A DNA stretch of 64,000 bases from Hellea balneolensis DSM 19091. Its GTDB lineage: Bacteria; Pseudomonadota; Alphaproteobacteria; Caulobacterales; Maricaulaceae. The notes beneath the pieces are model-generated. The model did not search any database, had not been told where the DNA came from, and saw only the letters and a list, made by a program, of their open reading frames with translations. Positions within the stretch are counted from its first letter, which is position 1. Each line of letters opens with the position of its first letter. Below are positions 9,864-21,824 of this stretch, piece after piece. The stretch spans positions 868,001 through 932,000 of the forward strand of contig NZ_AUAC01000002.1 in assembly GCF_000428525.1 (NCBI RefSeq), written 5' to 3'. Position numbers and translations under genes: made by a program.

Positions 9864-12347
9864 GTGAGTCCTGAAAATCAAAACCAAGAACACAATATAG
9901 AGCCGGATATTGAGACAGTAGAGTTTGCAGATTCAGGCTCTTATCGTGACAAAATTACCCAAGGCCAAGAGATAGAGTATCTCAAAATGCTGTGTAGCGC
10001 GTTAGACGTTGGCGTAAGTATTTTTGATAAAAATCTCGATTACAAATTTATCAGCGACGCAGTTTATCGGGATCTAAATCTAAGCACCAAAGATCTACAT
10101 ATAGGCGACCCCTTGTCTAAATGTCATCAACTCATGCTCGATAACGGCATGCTAACACCTGAACTGATTGAACAGAATAAATTATCTCATCAAGATTTAG
10201 AGCAGCGATTAAGTACTCAAGAGAATAATGCTCCGTCTATTATGACACTAGGGAATGGTGCTACTTATAAATTTGTTCGCAAATCTCTGCCAACTGGCCA
10301 TACCGTTTCAATGGCGCAGGATATCACCGAACTAACAGAAAAAGACCGCCTGTTAAATGAAGCTTTGGACCTAGGCGGTGCGGGATATTGGATCGCTGAT
10401 CTTGTGACAAAATCTTATGAGCTCAGCTCGACCTTTAAGTCCGTTTTGCCGAAAGATCACATCGATATGCTCAAAAAAGGCGGCATGTTTGCGCTGATAC
10501 ATCCTGAGGACCGCGATGCAGCCACAAAGGCGCTAAAAAATGCGGCGGCTAACAAAGATAAATTCCAATATGCCGCGCGGGCTTTGACACGCAGTGGCTC
10601 ATATGTTTGGGGTAAAACAGTTGGAGATATTGTTCGCGATATTAATGGTAAGCCCATCAAAATCCGCGCTTTCGTTGTAAATACTGAAAAAGAAAGACGG
10701 CATGAAGCCGAACTATTGCGGGCCAAAGATGAAGCCGTTGCAGCTTCTCATGCGAAATCAGAATTCTTAGCGAATATGAGCCACGAAATCAGAACACCTA
10801 TGAATGGTATTTTAGGGATGGCCGAACTGCTAGCAAATTCCAGTATTGATGACCGTCAAAGAGAATTTGTGAATGTTATAAATAACTCAGCAACAGCTCT
10901 TTTAACAATCATAAATGACATTCTGGATTTTTCAAAAATCGAGGCCGGCGCACTTGAAATGGATCCCATGCCCTTTGACCTTAAAGATGCCGTCAACGAT
11001 GTTGCTTCGATGCTCGCCTCTCATGCGCAAGACAAAGGCTTAGAAATTATTGTCAATTATTCCGCTAGATTTAAATCTAACTTTATTGGCGACGGAGGCC
11101 GATTGCGTCAGGTTATTACCAACCTCATGGGTAATGCGATCAAATTTACAGAAAACGGCCACGTCATTGCAGATATTGACATCAGTGAGTTTAAAAACCG
11201 TGCAGCTCTGGTTACGATTAGTATTTCAGATACAGGTATCGGCATTGAACCAGAAAAGCTTAAAAAGGTATTCCATAAGTTCACACAGGCCGACAGTAGT
11301 ACAACCCGCGTATATGGCGGCACAGGCCTCGGATTGTCTATATCCAGAGCAATTGTAGAAATGATGGGCGGAAGAATAAGTGTCCAGTCAACTCTTGGAA
11401 AAGGGTCTACATTTACAGCGCGAATACCCTTACAAATCGATGAACAAGCCGATGCTGTCATCTATGATACATCGACGTTATCAGGCAAGCGCGCGCTTAT
11501 TATTGACGATATAAAGGCAAACAGATCCGTCTTAACTGAACAATTAGCAAGTTGGGACATAAAATCAGACAGCGTAGAAGATGGCGTTGAAGCACTTAAT
11601 CACATCAAAGACATGGCCTCACGAGGAGAATATTATGATTTAATACTGCTCGACTTCCTCATGCCAGGTATGAATGGGCGTGAATTTGCACAAGTCATTA
11701 CGAATATGACCGAACTGCCAAACATACCCATTGTTATGTTGTCATCCTGTGATCAGCCTATTTCAAGTCAGCAATTACAATCCATCGGGATCAATAAATA
11801 TTTGGTCAAGCCTGCACGTGAGTCCCGTCTCTATGACGCTATTGTTCACGTCCTGTCTTCAGCGAAAAGCCCAAATCGGTTCATCGTGGACGAAGATGAA
11901 GGTTCGCAAACGCCTTCAAAACCTTTACCTTCTAAAACCGAAATTTTAGTCGCAGAGGACTTTGCACTTAATCAAGATGTCGTCAGGCTTATGCTCTCTG
12001 AAACAGACTACATACCAATATTTGCTAATAATGGCCAAGAAGCCCTTGAGCTTTACAAAACGGATCCGAACCGCTTCCCTGTCATTATCATGGATGTTTC
12101 CATGCCGATAATGGACGGACATCAAGCCACAAAAGAAATACAAGCTTTTGAACACACCCATGAATTGGTGCCTACACCGATCATTGCTTTGACCGGACAC
12201 GCCTTGAAAAATGACCGTAATGAGTGTCTGGAAGCTGGAATGTGTGACTATCTCACAAAACCTGTTAAACAGTCCGAATTACTCGAAAAAATCGCTTATT
12301 GGACAGGCGCTGAATACAAGGCTGAGGATCAAGCTTTATCAGCTTGA
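9864..12347 (+). CDS. Hybrid sensor histidine kinase with two receiver domains
   Basis: The 827-aa product has PAS-like sensory regions at residues ~30-145 and ~165-280, then a HisKA dimerisation helix with phospho-acceptor His307 ([12 protein letters not shown]). The HATPase has its N box ([11 protein letters not shown]), G1 ([11 protein letters not shown]) and G2 ([11 protein letters not shown]). Two receiver domains follow, with Asp597 ([11 protein letters not shown]) and Asp744 ([12 protein letters not shown]) as likely phospho-sites. No transmembrane segment is visible, so it is probably a soluble cytoplasmic sensor. No partner regulator or phosphotransfer protein is adjacent, so it is an orphan kinase. 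It starts at a GTG; the nearby upstream ATG (9849) runs into a stop at once. A terminator at 9758-9795 isolates it from trxB. Confidence 0.93.
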   Translation: MSPENQNQEHNIEPDIETVEFADSGSYRDKITQGQEIEYLKMLCSALDVGVSIFDKNLDYKFISDAVYRDLNLSTKDLHIGDPLSKCHQLMLDNGMLTPELIEQNKLSHQDLEQRLSTQENNAPSIMTLGNGATYKFVRKSLPTGHTVSMAQDITELTEKDRLLNEALDLGGAGYWIADLVTKSYELSSTFKSVLPKDHIDMLKKGGMFALIHPEDRDAATKALKNAAANKDKFQYAARALTRSGSYVWGKTVGDIVRDINGKPIKIRAFVVNTEKERRHEAELLRAKDEAVAASHAKSEFLANMSHEIRTPMNGILGMAELLANSSIDDRQREFVNVINNSATALLTIINDILDFSKIEAGALEMDPMPFDLKDAVNDVASMLASHAQDKGLEIIVNYSARFKSNFIGDGGRLRQVITNLMGNAIKFTENGHVIADIDISEFKNRAALVTISISDTGIGIEPEKLKKVFHKFTQADSSTTRVYGGTGLGLSISRAIVEMMGGRISVQSTLGKGSTFTARIPLQIDEQADAVIYDTSTLSGKRALIIDDIKANRSVLTEQLASWDIKSDSVEDGVEALNHIKDMASRGEYYDLILLDFLMPGMNGREFAQVITNMTELPNIPIVMLSSCDQPISSQQLQSIGINKYLVKPARESRLYDAIVHVLSSAKSPNRFIVDEDEGSQTPSKPLPSKTEILVAEDFALNQDVVRLMLSETDYIPIFANNGQEALELYKTDPNRFPVIIMDVSMPIMDGHQATKEIQAFEHTHELVPTPIIALTGHALKNDRNECLEAGMCDYLTKPVKQSELLEKIAYWTGAEYKAEDQALSA

Positions 12348-12387
12348 CCATGTTTTAAATTCATTCCTGTTCAGTTGATTAATTTAC

Positions 12388-12855
12388 CTAGCTTGCAGTT
12401 GCGCGCAGCATCCAAGCTGTTTTTTCGTGAAGCGTAACACGCGGTGCAATAACATCCGCCGTTGCATCATCACCCGCGTCCTCTGCAATGCGAAGTACAT
12501 CCCGCGCTGTTTTAGCGACTTGTTCGTGTCCCTTTGCTAAATTTTTGACCATAGCTTCCCAATCAGGCTCGCCAGATTCTTCTTTGATAGTCGAAAGTTT
12601 CGACATTTCAGAATAAGAGGCTGGAGCATAATATCCGAGTGCGCGAACCCGCTCAGCTAACTCGTCAACAGCCGTCCACATTTCAGTATATTGATCCATG
12701 AATTGAGTATGTAACTGCTGAAAATGAGGCCCCTCCACGTTCCAATGATATCCATGAGTTTTCAAATAAAGCGTATAGGTGTCAGCCAGAAGCCGCGAAA
12801 TAGCGTCAGCAGATTTTTTGCGGTCTTCTTTTTTAATGCCAATATCAATGTCCAT
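12388..12855 (-). CDS. dps: Dps-family ferritin-like DNA-protection protein
   Basis: Dps dodecamers oxidise and store iron and shield DNA during oxidative stress or starvation. The 155-aa product shows the ferroxidase motif in the first helix pair (LKTHGYHWNVEGPHFQQLH, then DELAERVRALG). The length is that of a mini-ferritin. The N-terminal tail is short, with only a few lysines, so DNA binding may be modest. A strong AGGAG lies 8 bases before the ATG. It is separate from the aminotransferase gene upstream (88 bp gap), and that gap is A+T-rich, as expected for its own promoter. I could not identify an OxyR or Fur site with confidence. Confidence 0.93.
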   Translation of the reverse strand: MDIDIGIKKEDRKKSADAISRLLADTYTLYLKTHGYHWNVEGPHFQQLHTQFMDQYTEMWTAVDELAERVRALGYYAPASYSEMSKLSTIKEESGEPDWEAMVKNLAKGHEQVAKTARDVLRIAEDAGDDATADVIAPRVTLHEKTAWMLRATAS

Positions 12856-12943
12856 TTTTAGTCTCCTAAGAATTTAGTTTTTACATAGACAGATCATAAT
12901 GATAGGTAAATTCGAATATTTCTATGACTTAAATAGTTTCTGC

Positions 12944-14663
<1,720 letters not shown>

Positions 14664-14721
14664 GAGTAAGCCTCTCTCTGTTCACATAGCTTACGCATAA
14701 AACAGCGAGACGTTCCCAGAT

Positions 14722-15513
14722 CTAGCGCAAAGTCAGTTCCGATATCCGGATATCCATATTTTGCTCCATACCGATGCCTAAAGCTTTAGCTTTTACGCGC
14801 ATAGTCATAGTGTCGGTATAAGCAAAACCATTCGGCGCAATAGCGCAGCTCTGTGTAATTTCCATCTCTTTGATTTTAGCAACAACGGCCATGGTCAAGG
14901 GGCGAGTAAGCCATATCTGCATGGACCTTAACGTTAGGTCTGGTTTAGATATGATAAATTCGCCGTCTAAGCGCTCCATCATTTTCTTCATCATCTTGCG
15001 CTCGGATTTTGACATATCCTCATCCGCATCGCCCTCCATCATAATCTTCGCCATAAGAGCAAGATTGGGCTTTATAACAGCTTGAGTTTCCGTTTCAGAC
15101 AAGATGGTAAAATTATCTTCGATTTGCTCGGAATTGGTCAGCAAGGCACCATCATCATCTTCACACCAAAATTCCTTTGAAATATCCTCAGTACTTTTTT
15201 CTAAATCGCGGGTCTCTTTCAGAAAGGATCTAAACTCATCTGGATAATCCTCTTCGGATGTTGAAATGATCGCAACACGGCTATCAGGCACCGCAGACGG
15301 GTCTATCCGTAATCTGGCGGAAAAAGGCTCAGCCCCATCTCTTCCCTCTTTCTCTGACATCACGATATCAAGCGTGTAATTATAAGGGTTGAGTAATGGC
15401 GGCGCCGGGCGCGTGACAGCGGCTCTCTGCTCAATGAGTGATTTTAGGCTCTGCGCTTGAGCTGCGGGAACTGAGATTAAGATAAGAGTGAGGGCTGTAA
15501 ATAGGTGTCTCAT
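14722..15513 (-). CDS. Exported protein of unknown function
   Basis: I do not recognise this 263-aa protein. The N-terminus MRHLFTALTLILISVPAAQAQS is a clear Sec signal peptide with cleavage after AQA, so the mature protein should be periplasmic. The body is acidic and rich in Glu/Asp, with an internal methionine- and lysine-rich helix (SKSERKMMKKMMERLD, near residue 185) and two cysteines. A DUF-like beta-rich lipid- or protein-binding fold is possible but not shown. The start at 15513 is chosen because the only upstream in-frame alternative, three codons earlier, is a TTG. Confidence 0.65.
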   Translation of the reverse strand: MRHLFTALTLILISVPAAQAQSLKSLIEQRAAVTRPAPPLLNPYNYTLDIVMSEKEGRDGAEPFSARLRIDPSAVPDSRVAIISTSEEDYPDEFRSFLKETRDLEKSTEDISKEFWCEDDDGALLTNSEQIEDNFTILSETETQAVIKPNLALMAKIMMEGDADEDMSKSERKMMKKMMERLDGEFIISKPDLTLRSMQIWLTRPLTMAVVAKIKEMEITQSCAIAPNGFAYTDTMTMRVKAKALGIGMEQNMDIRISELTLR

Positions 15514-15581
15514 GAGAGGCAAGTATTATGCGCAAGCGCTCAACTCAAATTAAAAGGCCTTAATTGGCAGTGGGCCTGTGC

Positions 15582-16400
15582 CTAGAGTTGAGGGACATGA
15601 GGCGAAAGCATTTTCCCGCCAACTCGGATGGGTTCAGCCCTAACGGCAAGGCCTGTTTTATTGTCCGTCTCTACAAATACTCCGCAAAGCGTTCCCTCAC
15701 CCGATGCAGGGGTAAAGCGGCCGCCTCGCATCCGCGTTGTGAAACGGTGAAGCGGTTCTTCTTTTTCCATGCCGATAACAGAATTATAATCGCCGCACAT
15801 GCCTGCATCTGTTTGGTAGGCTGTGCCGGATACAAGAATACGCGTATCAGCTGTTGGAACATGTTGATGCGTGCCTACAACCAGACTGGCGCGTCCATCG
15901 CAAAAATGTCCCATAGCTTGTTTCTCAGACGTCGCTTCAGCGTGGATGTCAACTATGACAGCATCGGCCACGTCGCCCAAAGGCGCGGCTGATAATTCCC
16001 GTTCAACGGCGTGGAAGGGATCATCAAGCGCGTCCATAAAGACACGTCCTAGAACATTAATGACTAAGAGCTGAAACCCGCCAATATCATAAAGCCCTGC
16101 CCCGCGCCCCGTAGCTGTGTTGGGCGGGTAGTTACAAGGACGCAAGAGGCGCTGTTCATTTTCTATCACGCTAATACCTTGCGGGTTATCAAAACTATGA
16201 TTACCGAGGGTTAGCACGTCTGCGCCTGCCTCAAAGAGTTCATCCGCCGTGGCGCGCGTGATACCAAATCCACCCGCAGCATTCTCTGCATTTATCACAA
16301 CGGCATCCAGTTTCAAATCAGAGCGTAGGCGCGGCAAATGCTTGACTGCCGCTTGCCGTCCAGCTCGTCCGACAACGTCTCCAAAAAAAGCAAATCTCAT
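15582..16400 (-). CDS. ymdB: YmdB-family metallophosphoesterase
   Basis: The 272-aa product is a TIGR00282/YmdB-type calcineurin-like phosphodiesterase; Bacillus members hydrolyse cyclic nucleotides and affect cell-fate choices. Metal-binding motifs are visible: FFGDVVGRAGR at the start, INAENAAGG, LGNHSFDN near residue 65, DIHAEATSE and GTHQHVPTAD. Together they make a complete dinuclear centre. Its ATG at 16400 follows directly on the stop codon of the cycloligase gene, with no gap, so translation is likely coupled. Confidence 0.92.
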   Translation of the reverse strand: MRFAFFGDVVGRAGRQAAVKHLPRLRSDLKLDAVVINAENAAGGFGITRATADELFEAGADVLTLGNHSFDNPQGISVIENEQRLLRPCNYPPNTATGRGAGLYDIGGFQLLVINVLGRVFMDALDDPFHAVERELSAAPLGDVADAVIVDIHAEATSEKQAMGHFCDGRASLVVGTHQHVPTADTRILVSGTAYQTDAGMCGDYNSVIGMEKEEPLHRFTTRMRGGRFTPASGEGTLCGVFVETDNKTGLAVRAEPIRVGGKMLSPHVPQL

Positions 16401-16961
16401 CTAATTAATAGCCTTAAAATATTGGTCAGTCAAAATGCCGTCGAGAAGATAATCATATTCATCTACAGGCAGGCTCGCCGCTTCTTGCCCAGCATAAGCT
16501 ATACCGCAAGCAAAAACCTCGCCATGTTCTTTCAGCCGCGCCAATGTACGATCATAAAACCCGCCGCCATAGCCAAGTCGTTCTCCGTGCTTCGTAAAGG
16601 CCAATAACGGTACGAGAACAAGCGAAGGCTGCATTTCGGGTTTCTCGGGAAAAGGCTCCCGTGTCCCATAAGGCCCGGCTTTCAATACATCTGACGGCGA
16701 CCACGCGCGAAATGTCAGAGGCTTCCCTTTTCGCGGCGTACAGGGCAAGGCCAGCTTATGCCCCTGTCCATAACACGCCTCTAAAAGCGGACGAATATCC
16801 AACTCCCCTGGCAAAGGCCAATAGCCGCCAATGACATGCCCTTTGAAAATATCCGCGGGTACATGCTCCAAAATCTGTACTTGACCAAAACTATGATTAG
16901 CTGCGGCTCTCGTCTTTTTGGCTTGAAGCCGCGCACGAGTTTTCTGTGTCTTGATATCCAT
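16401..16961 (-). CDS. fau: 5-formyltetrahydrofolate cyclo-ligase
   Basis: This enzyme uses ATP to turn 5-formyl-THF into 5,10-methenyl-THF, recycling a stored folate. The 186-aa product has the basic N-terminal helix (KTQKTRARLQAKKTRA), the conserved YWPLPGELDIRPLL, and the family signature GERLGYGGGFYDRTL near residue 130. In many alphaproteobacteria this gene sits beside zapA and 6S RNA; here it is about 7.5 kb away from them, so the ancestral unit has been split. It is translationally coupled to the downstream YmdB gene. Confidence 0.93.
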   Translation of the reverse strand: MDIKTQKTRARLQAKKTRAAANHSFGQVQILEHVPADIFKGHVIGGYWPLPGELDIRPLLEACYGQGHKLALPCTPRKGKPLTFRAWSPSDVLKAGPYGTREPFPEKPEMQPSLVLVPLLAFTKHGERLGYGGGFYDRTLARLKEHGEVFACGIAYAGQEAASLPVDEYDYLLDGILTDQYFKAIN

Positions 16962-17057
16962 GCCGCCTAAGTGCCACGCAAAGCGTTAGAAGGGAAACAA
17001 ATTTCTCGACGTCGAAGCCTATGGAAGATATGCCATCTAAAACTATAATGTTGGGTA

Positions 17058-19043
17058 ATGATGATGAAAAAATTAGTGTTTGGATTTGGAGTATCACTTC
17101 TATTGAGCGCTTGTGCTGTCGAAGCACCCAAAAAATTAGATGCTACGCAGCACTCCATAATGCAACAAAATGAAGCCTTAAAAGCCAAGGTTCACCCCGC
17201 AACGATTGCCGCAAATAAGAATTCTGTCAAAGCACTCGATTTTTCAGACCGCCGCGACTTTGACCGAGCCGAAAGAGGTTTTATTGCAAGCTTTGATGAT
17301 GGCATTGCCGCCTATGACCCGACCCAGTATGACTTCATAACAGGCAAGGCCCCTGATACCGTTAATCCAAGTCTCTGGCGGCAGAGTAAATTACTGGCCA
17401 AACATGGGCTCTTCGAGGTCAGTAAAGGCATCTACCAAGTTCGAAGCTTTGATCTGTCCAACATTACCTTCATACAAGGGGACACAGGTTGGATTGTCGT
17501 CGATCCGCTCATAAGTAAAGAAGCCGCTATTCGCGCTAAAGCCTTAGTTGATCGTGAACTGGGCGAGAAACCCGTAAGCGCCGTACTTATCACCCATAGT
17601 CACATTGACCATTATGGCGGCATACGCGGTCTATTTACTGAAGAGCAGATTGAAGCGGCAGATTTTGAGATCATTACACCAGAGGGCTTCGTTCTAGAAA
17701 CAGTCAGCGAGAATATCTTGGCAGGCAACGCCATGAGCCGCCGCGCGAGCTATATGTTTGGCGGTCTTCTCCCGCGCAATCCCCAAGGCCAAGTAGGTGT
17801 TGGGCTCGGCCAAGCCATATCAAGCGGAGAGCCTGGACTTCTCTATCCTACCCGTGAAATTACTCAGGATTTTGAGAGCTTTGAGGTAGATGGCATTCCA
17901 ATTGAGTTCATGCTCACGCTTGGGGCCGAAGCTCCGACTGAATTTATGTTTTACATGCCCGAACAACGCGCCTTTTGTCAGGCAGAAATTATCAATCATA
18001 CGCTTCATAATCTCTACACTCCGCGCGGTGCCAAAGTGCGGGACGGCAAAGTATGGTCAGTTTATATTGATCAAGCCATTCAAAAATATGCGGATAAAAC
18101 AGATGTCAGCTTTGGCAGCCATCACTGGCCGGTCTGGGGCAAAGAAGACGTCAACGAGCTTTGGATCGGGCAGCGCGACCTTTACCGCTACATTCATGAT
18201 CAAACTGTCCGATTGGCAAATGAGGGCTATACCATGCACGAAATTCCTGAACGGCTTGAGTTGCCGGACAGTCTTGCCTCAAGTTTTGCAAATCGTGGTT
18301 ATTACGGGACGCTAAGTCACAACTCCAAAGCTCAGTATCAACTTTATTTTGGGTATTTTGACGGCAATCCCGCAAATCTTAATCCATTGCCCCCCACAAA
18401 AGAAGCAAAGAAATTTGTGGACTATGTGGGCGGCGCTAAGGCATTGCTTGAGAAAGCCGAGGCTGATTACGAAGCGGGTGAATTTCGCTTTGCGGCCACA
18501 GCGTTAAATCATCTTATCTTTGCCGAGCCCGAAAATGAAACGGCCCGAAATTTATTAGCGCAAGTCTATAGACAGCTTGCTTATCAATCCGAGTCTGGAT
18601 CTTGGCGGAATTTTTATCTCACAGGCGCTCAAGAATTGACCCAAGGGGTGATGGATTTGCCACGCCCGAATACGGCCAGCCCAGATATGATAAGATCAAT
18701 TCCAATGAACTTATACTTCGACTTACTCGCAGTAAAAATTGATGGTAAGAAAGCCGCCAAGAAAGATTTGGAACTGAACTTTGTAATCACGGACACCGAT
18801 CAGAAAGCGCATCTATTCCTATCAGGCGGCGCCCTGCATCACCGCATGGATACTACCAAAGACGATATTCCGACGCTGAATATAACCCGCTCAGGATTGG
18901 ATGCGCTTAACCTGAAACAAAAATCGGTGGCAGAATTACGCAAAGAAGGCGCAGTTACAATGAGCGGAAATCCGCTGAAAATAAAAGCGTTTTTCGACCT
19001 CATAGAAGACCCAGAATATTGGTTTGAAATCGTGCGGCCCTAA
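17058..19043 (+). CDS. SdsA/BDS1-type alkyl sulfatase, lipoprotein
   Basis: The 661-aa product matches zinc-dependent alkylsulfatases that hydrolyse alkyl sulfate esters such as SDS. The metallo-beta-lactamase metal motif THSHIDHYGG lies near residue 178. FCQAEIINHTLHNLYTPRGA, a SHHWP motif and the C-terminal sterol-carrier-like domain (TLNITRSGLDAL) complete the family layout. The N-terminus is a lipoprotein signal (LLLSACAVE), so the enzyme should be membrane-anchored in the envelope; well-studied members are usually periplasmic or secreted. Three consecutive ATG codons open the gene, and the first is used here. Marine sulfated lipids are a plausible substrate, but that is inference. Confidence 0.9.
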   Translation: MMMKKLVFGFGVSLLLSACAVEAPKKLDATQHSIMQQNEALKAKVHPATIAANKNSVKALDFSDRRDFDRAERGFIASFDDGIAAYDPTQYDFITGKAPDTVNPSLWRQSKLLAKHGLFEVSKGIYQVRSFDLSNITFIQGDTGWIVVDPLISKEAAIRAKALVDRELGEKPVSAVLITHSHIDHYGGIRGLFTEEQIEAADFEIITPEGFVLETVSENILAGNAMSRRASYMFGGLLPRNPQGQVGVGLGQAISSGEPGLLYPTREITQDFESFEVDGIPIEFMLTLGAEAPTEFMFYMPEQRAFCQAEIINHTLHNLYTPRGAKVRDGKVWSVYIDQAIQKYADKTDVSFGSHHWPVWGKEDVNELWIGQRDLYRYIHDQTVRLANEGYTMHEIPERLELPDSLASSFANRGYYGTLSHNSKAQYQLYFGYFDGNPANLNPLPPTKEAKKFVDYVGGAKALLEKAEADYEAGEFRFAATALNHLIFAEPENETARNLLAQVYRQLAYQSESGSWRNFYLTGAQELTQGVMDLPRPNTASPDMIRSIPMNLYFDLLAVKIDGKKAAKKDLELNFVITDTDQKAHLFLSGGALHHRMDTTKDDIPTLNITRSGLDALNLKQKSVAELRKEGAVTMSGNPLKIKAFFDLIEDPEYWFEIVRP

Positions 19044-19096
19044 ATTAAACTTGTAAAGGATGGAACCTTTAGGCGGTTGATGACATAGCTATAGGT

Positions 19097-20503
19097 ATGA
19101 ATGCGCGCCTCATCAAATTTTGGAATGATCTTCAAAGCAGTTATTATTTCATTCCAGGATTAATGGCTCTGGGAGCTATTCTTCTGGCGGTACTAACCAG
19201 CCACATAGACAAAACGCTGGAATTCGAAATATCTGAAAAATTGGGTTGGTTTTATTCTAATAAGGCAGATGGCGCGCGGGCCATCCTCACAACCATTGCC
19301 GGATCAATGATGACCGTCGCCGCCGTGACATTTTCTATCACAATGGTCGCTGTAACGTCTGCAGCCGGGCAATATGGGCCGCGCCTCATCGGTAACTTCA
19401 TGCGTGACCGTGCCAATCAAGTAACGCTTGGTACCTTTACCTCGACATTCGTCTATTGTTTGTTGATCCTACGAGTGGCTCGAACAGGTGATTCAAACGG
19501 CGTTGAGAACGCAGTTTCGGAATTTGTTCCGAATGTATCACTTTTAGTGGCCATGTTGATGACAATGTTCAGTGTCGGCGTGATGATATATTTCATCCAT
19601 CACATTCCCGAAACACTCAACGTTGGAAATATCACAGGTAAGGTTGGGCGCAAACTCCGCAACGATATAAAGAAGATGTTTCCAGACGATATTGGTGATG
19701 AAGAAAACACAACAGCCCCAGAAATAGACTCATCGCTTTTTAAAAACTATGAGAGCTTTGATCTGCATGCAAAAGCGGAAGGCTACATACAAGCCGTCAA
19801 TGAAGAGGCTATTCTAAATTGGGCCCACGATAATGATGCCATTGTGCGGCTTTATTATCGTCCCGGAGACTTCGCGATTAAGGGCAATGCCCTTATGCGT
19901 ATCTGGCTGAAAAAGGGTAACCAATCAGGTGAGGCCAACAAGAACCTTGAAACACCCCGAAATAGCTTCGCAATGGGACAGCAGCGCACGGCCCACCAAA
20001 ACATCCTCTTCCTTGCTGACGAGCTCGTTGAAATATTAGTTCGCGCCCTGTCGCCCGGCATCAATGATCCTTTCACCGCAATCAATTGTATCAACTGGTT
20101 TCATAGTGCCTTGAAAACCATGATGCTTGTGAAAATCCCCTCTCCTTACCGCAGAGACGAAAAGGGTGATTTAAGGGTTATCGCCCATCCGGTTTCGTTT
20201 GAACGCTTTGTGAGCGTTATTTGTGACCAAAGCCGACCCTATATCGCGGCAGACCGCAATGCAGCCCTTAAAATGCTGACGATACTCACGGAACTAAGCG
20301 CTGAGGCCAATAGGAAAGGTCACCGCGAAATTCTTACAAAACAGATCAAAAATTTGAGGCTCTCAGTGAAAGACAATCCTCAATCAGAATTTGAACGTAA
20401 AAACTTAGAGATCTATTTTGATCAATCCGAACGCATGATCGCAAACCCTGAGTATTATGAAGAAGTTCTCAGCGGCGAAGGCTGGATCGGCGGACGCTCA
20501 TAA
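19097..20503 (+). CDS. DUF2254 integral membrane protein
   Basis: The 468-aa product fits the DUF2254 family of predicted membrane proteins. Hydrophobic segments lie at residues ~17-36, ~62-90, ~108-126 and ~145-168. The conserved AVTFSITMVAVTSAAGQYGPRLI follows the second segment, and a cytoplasmic C-terminal domain contains RALSPGINDPFTAINC. No enzymatic role is known for the family; it may be a channel or transporter-like protein. It starts 53 bp after the alkylsulfatase gene in the same direction, so the two may form one transcript. No direct functional link is visible. Confidence 0.85.
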   Translation: MNARLIKFWNDLQSSYYFIPGLMALGAILLAVLTSHIDKTLEFEISEKLGWFYSNKADGARAILTTIAGSMMTVAAVTFSITMVAVTSAAGQYGPRLIGNFMRDRANQVTLGTFTSTFVYCLLILRVARTGDSNGVENAVSEFVPNVSLLVAMLMTMFSVGVMIYFIHHIPETLNVGNITGKVGRKLRNDIKKMFPDDIGDEENTTAPEIDSSLFKNYESFDLHAKAEGYIQAVNEEAILNWAHDNDAIVRLYYRPGDFAIKGNALMRIWLKKGNQSGEANKNLETPRNSFAMGQQRTAHQNILFLADELVEILVRALSPGINDPFTAINCINWFHSALKTMMLVKIPSPYRRDEKGDLRVIAHPVSFERFVSVICDQSRPYIAADRNAALKMLTILTELSAEANRKGHREILTKQIKNLRLSVKDNPQSEFERKNLEIYFDQSERMIANPEYYEEVLSGEGWIGGRS

Positions 20504-20512
20504 AGAAAACTA

Positions 20513-21580
20513 TCAAAGCCCGTATTCGTAAATAATATCTTCAGAAGCCGATGGAAGACGAATAATTGTCCCGTCTTCACTAACGGTAATTCTCCGGTCA
20601 AAATGCGCATCAGCTCCCTTCACGAAGAGGGGGATCAGAGCATCATTAGGTAACATAGGCACGATGTGATAAAGTACGAGCGCTTGAGCCTGCGCCGCTT
20701 TCGCAGTCTTAGCGGCATCAACAGGCGAAGTGTGATAATCTCGAATATCATTGAAAATTTGTGCCAAACGATCCGCGCCATTAGCCTTGGCGCTATTCTC
20801 CAAGGTTTTTACCATCTCCATGTTCAACGCCTCATGCAACAAAACATCAACGCCTTCTGAAGCCTTAGCTACATTGAGGTCATAAGCGGTATCACCCGAA
20901 ATCGAAATCGATCTATCTTTGTAATCTACGCGATATCCAAAAGCCGGTGAAACTGGCTCATGGCTGACGCGAAAGGCCGTTATTTTCACGCCGCCTTGTT
21001 CAAAAACAGTCACGCTGTCGTCGGTCATCTCTATCTCTGAGCCCTTGCCGCCAAAACCTGACGGGTTTGCAATCACCTCGCCGTGATGCGCTGTGCGGTA
21101 AGTGCTGTCTAGTTGATAGGCCATGTTAAAGCCATCAACAATTTTGGCTGTTCCATGCGGCCCCCTCACGGGTGTAGGTTCAGAGCGGCCGCCATTGATC
21201 CAACGTCCCAACAACATTTCACCTAATCCGTCCAAATGATCTGAATGTAAATGCGTAAGGAATATGGTCTCGATGCGCCCCACTGGGAAGCCCATAGGCC
21301 CAAGATTTCGGGCCCCGCCCGTACCGGTATCAAAAATGAATGCCTGATCTCCAGCCAGAACACCGATGCAAGGGCCGCTGCGTTTGGGGTCAGGCAAAGG
21401 CGAGCCCGCCCCGCAAATATAAACATGGAGGCCGTCGGCGAGCTCAGCCGCTCTGTCCACGCCTACATTCTCGAGAGTCAACTTCTCATAGCCTCTCTCG
21501 ACCATTTTTGGGAGAAGAAGCTGCCGCGCTCCGGCCAAAATAACAAACCCTACTAAAATAATTATAATCAGCTTTTTCAC
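20513..21580 (-). CDS. Membrane-anchored metallo-beta-lactamase-fold hydrolase
   Basis: The 355-aa product has an N-terminal membrane anchor (KKLIIIILVGFVILAG), then an RNase Z/arylsulfatase-like metallo-beta-lactamase domain. The zinc motif is THLHSDHLDG near residue 108, followed by FRVSHEPVSPAFGYRV, SGDTAYD and, near the C-terminus, LYHIVP. The membrane anchor argues against tRNA processing and for a periplasmic esterase or sulfatase; the substrate is unknown. The start is a GTG at 21580 with a strong GAGGGG 8 bases upstream; an ATG 16 codons earlier lacks such a site. It converges on the DUF2254 gene with a 9-bp gap. Confidence 0.85.
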   Translation of the reverse strand: MKKLIIIILVGFVILAGARQLLLPKMVERGYEKLTLENVGVDRAAELADGLHVYICGAGSPLPDPKRSGPCIGVLAGDQAFIFDTGTGGARNLGPMGFPVGRIETIFLTHLHSDHLDGLGEMLLGRWINGGRSEPTPVRGPHGTAKIVDGFNMAYQLDSTYRTAHHGEVIANPSGFGGKGSEIEMTDDSVTVFEQGGVKITAFRVSHEPVSPAFGYRVDYKDRSISISGDTAYDLNVAKASEGVDVLLHEALNMEMVKTLENSAKANGADRLAQIFNDIRDYHTSPVDAAKTAKAAQAQALVLYHIVPMLPNDALIPLFVKGADAHFDRRITVSEDGTIIRLPSASEDIIYEYGL

Positions 21581-21824
21581 GTTATGTCCCCTCAAAACGA
21601 CGTGCCCAAAAAGACAGATGCCACGCAAAGCTCCATAATGGAAATAATAATTTCCAACAGTTAGCTACATGAAGCCTCCAATAGAGCCTAAAAGAAAAGA
21701 GACATGGCTCTGCATTAGATATAACAAAAGACTAAGCATATAGGGCGAAGCAAAATGAGAAATTGTCAAAAATAAAGCCTCCAAAAGGAAGCTTTACAAA
21801 ATAACTAATAAGATAAGGATTATG

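Noticed and set aside
16968-17060. TCGACGTCGA palindrome before the alkylsulfatase gene
   Set aside because: It is only 10 bp and contains common restriction-type symmetry; not enough to call a regulatory site.
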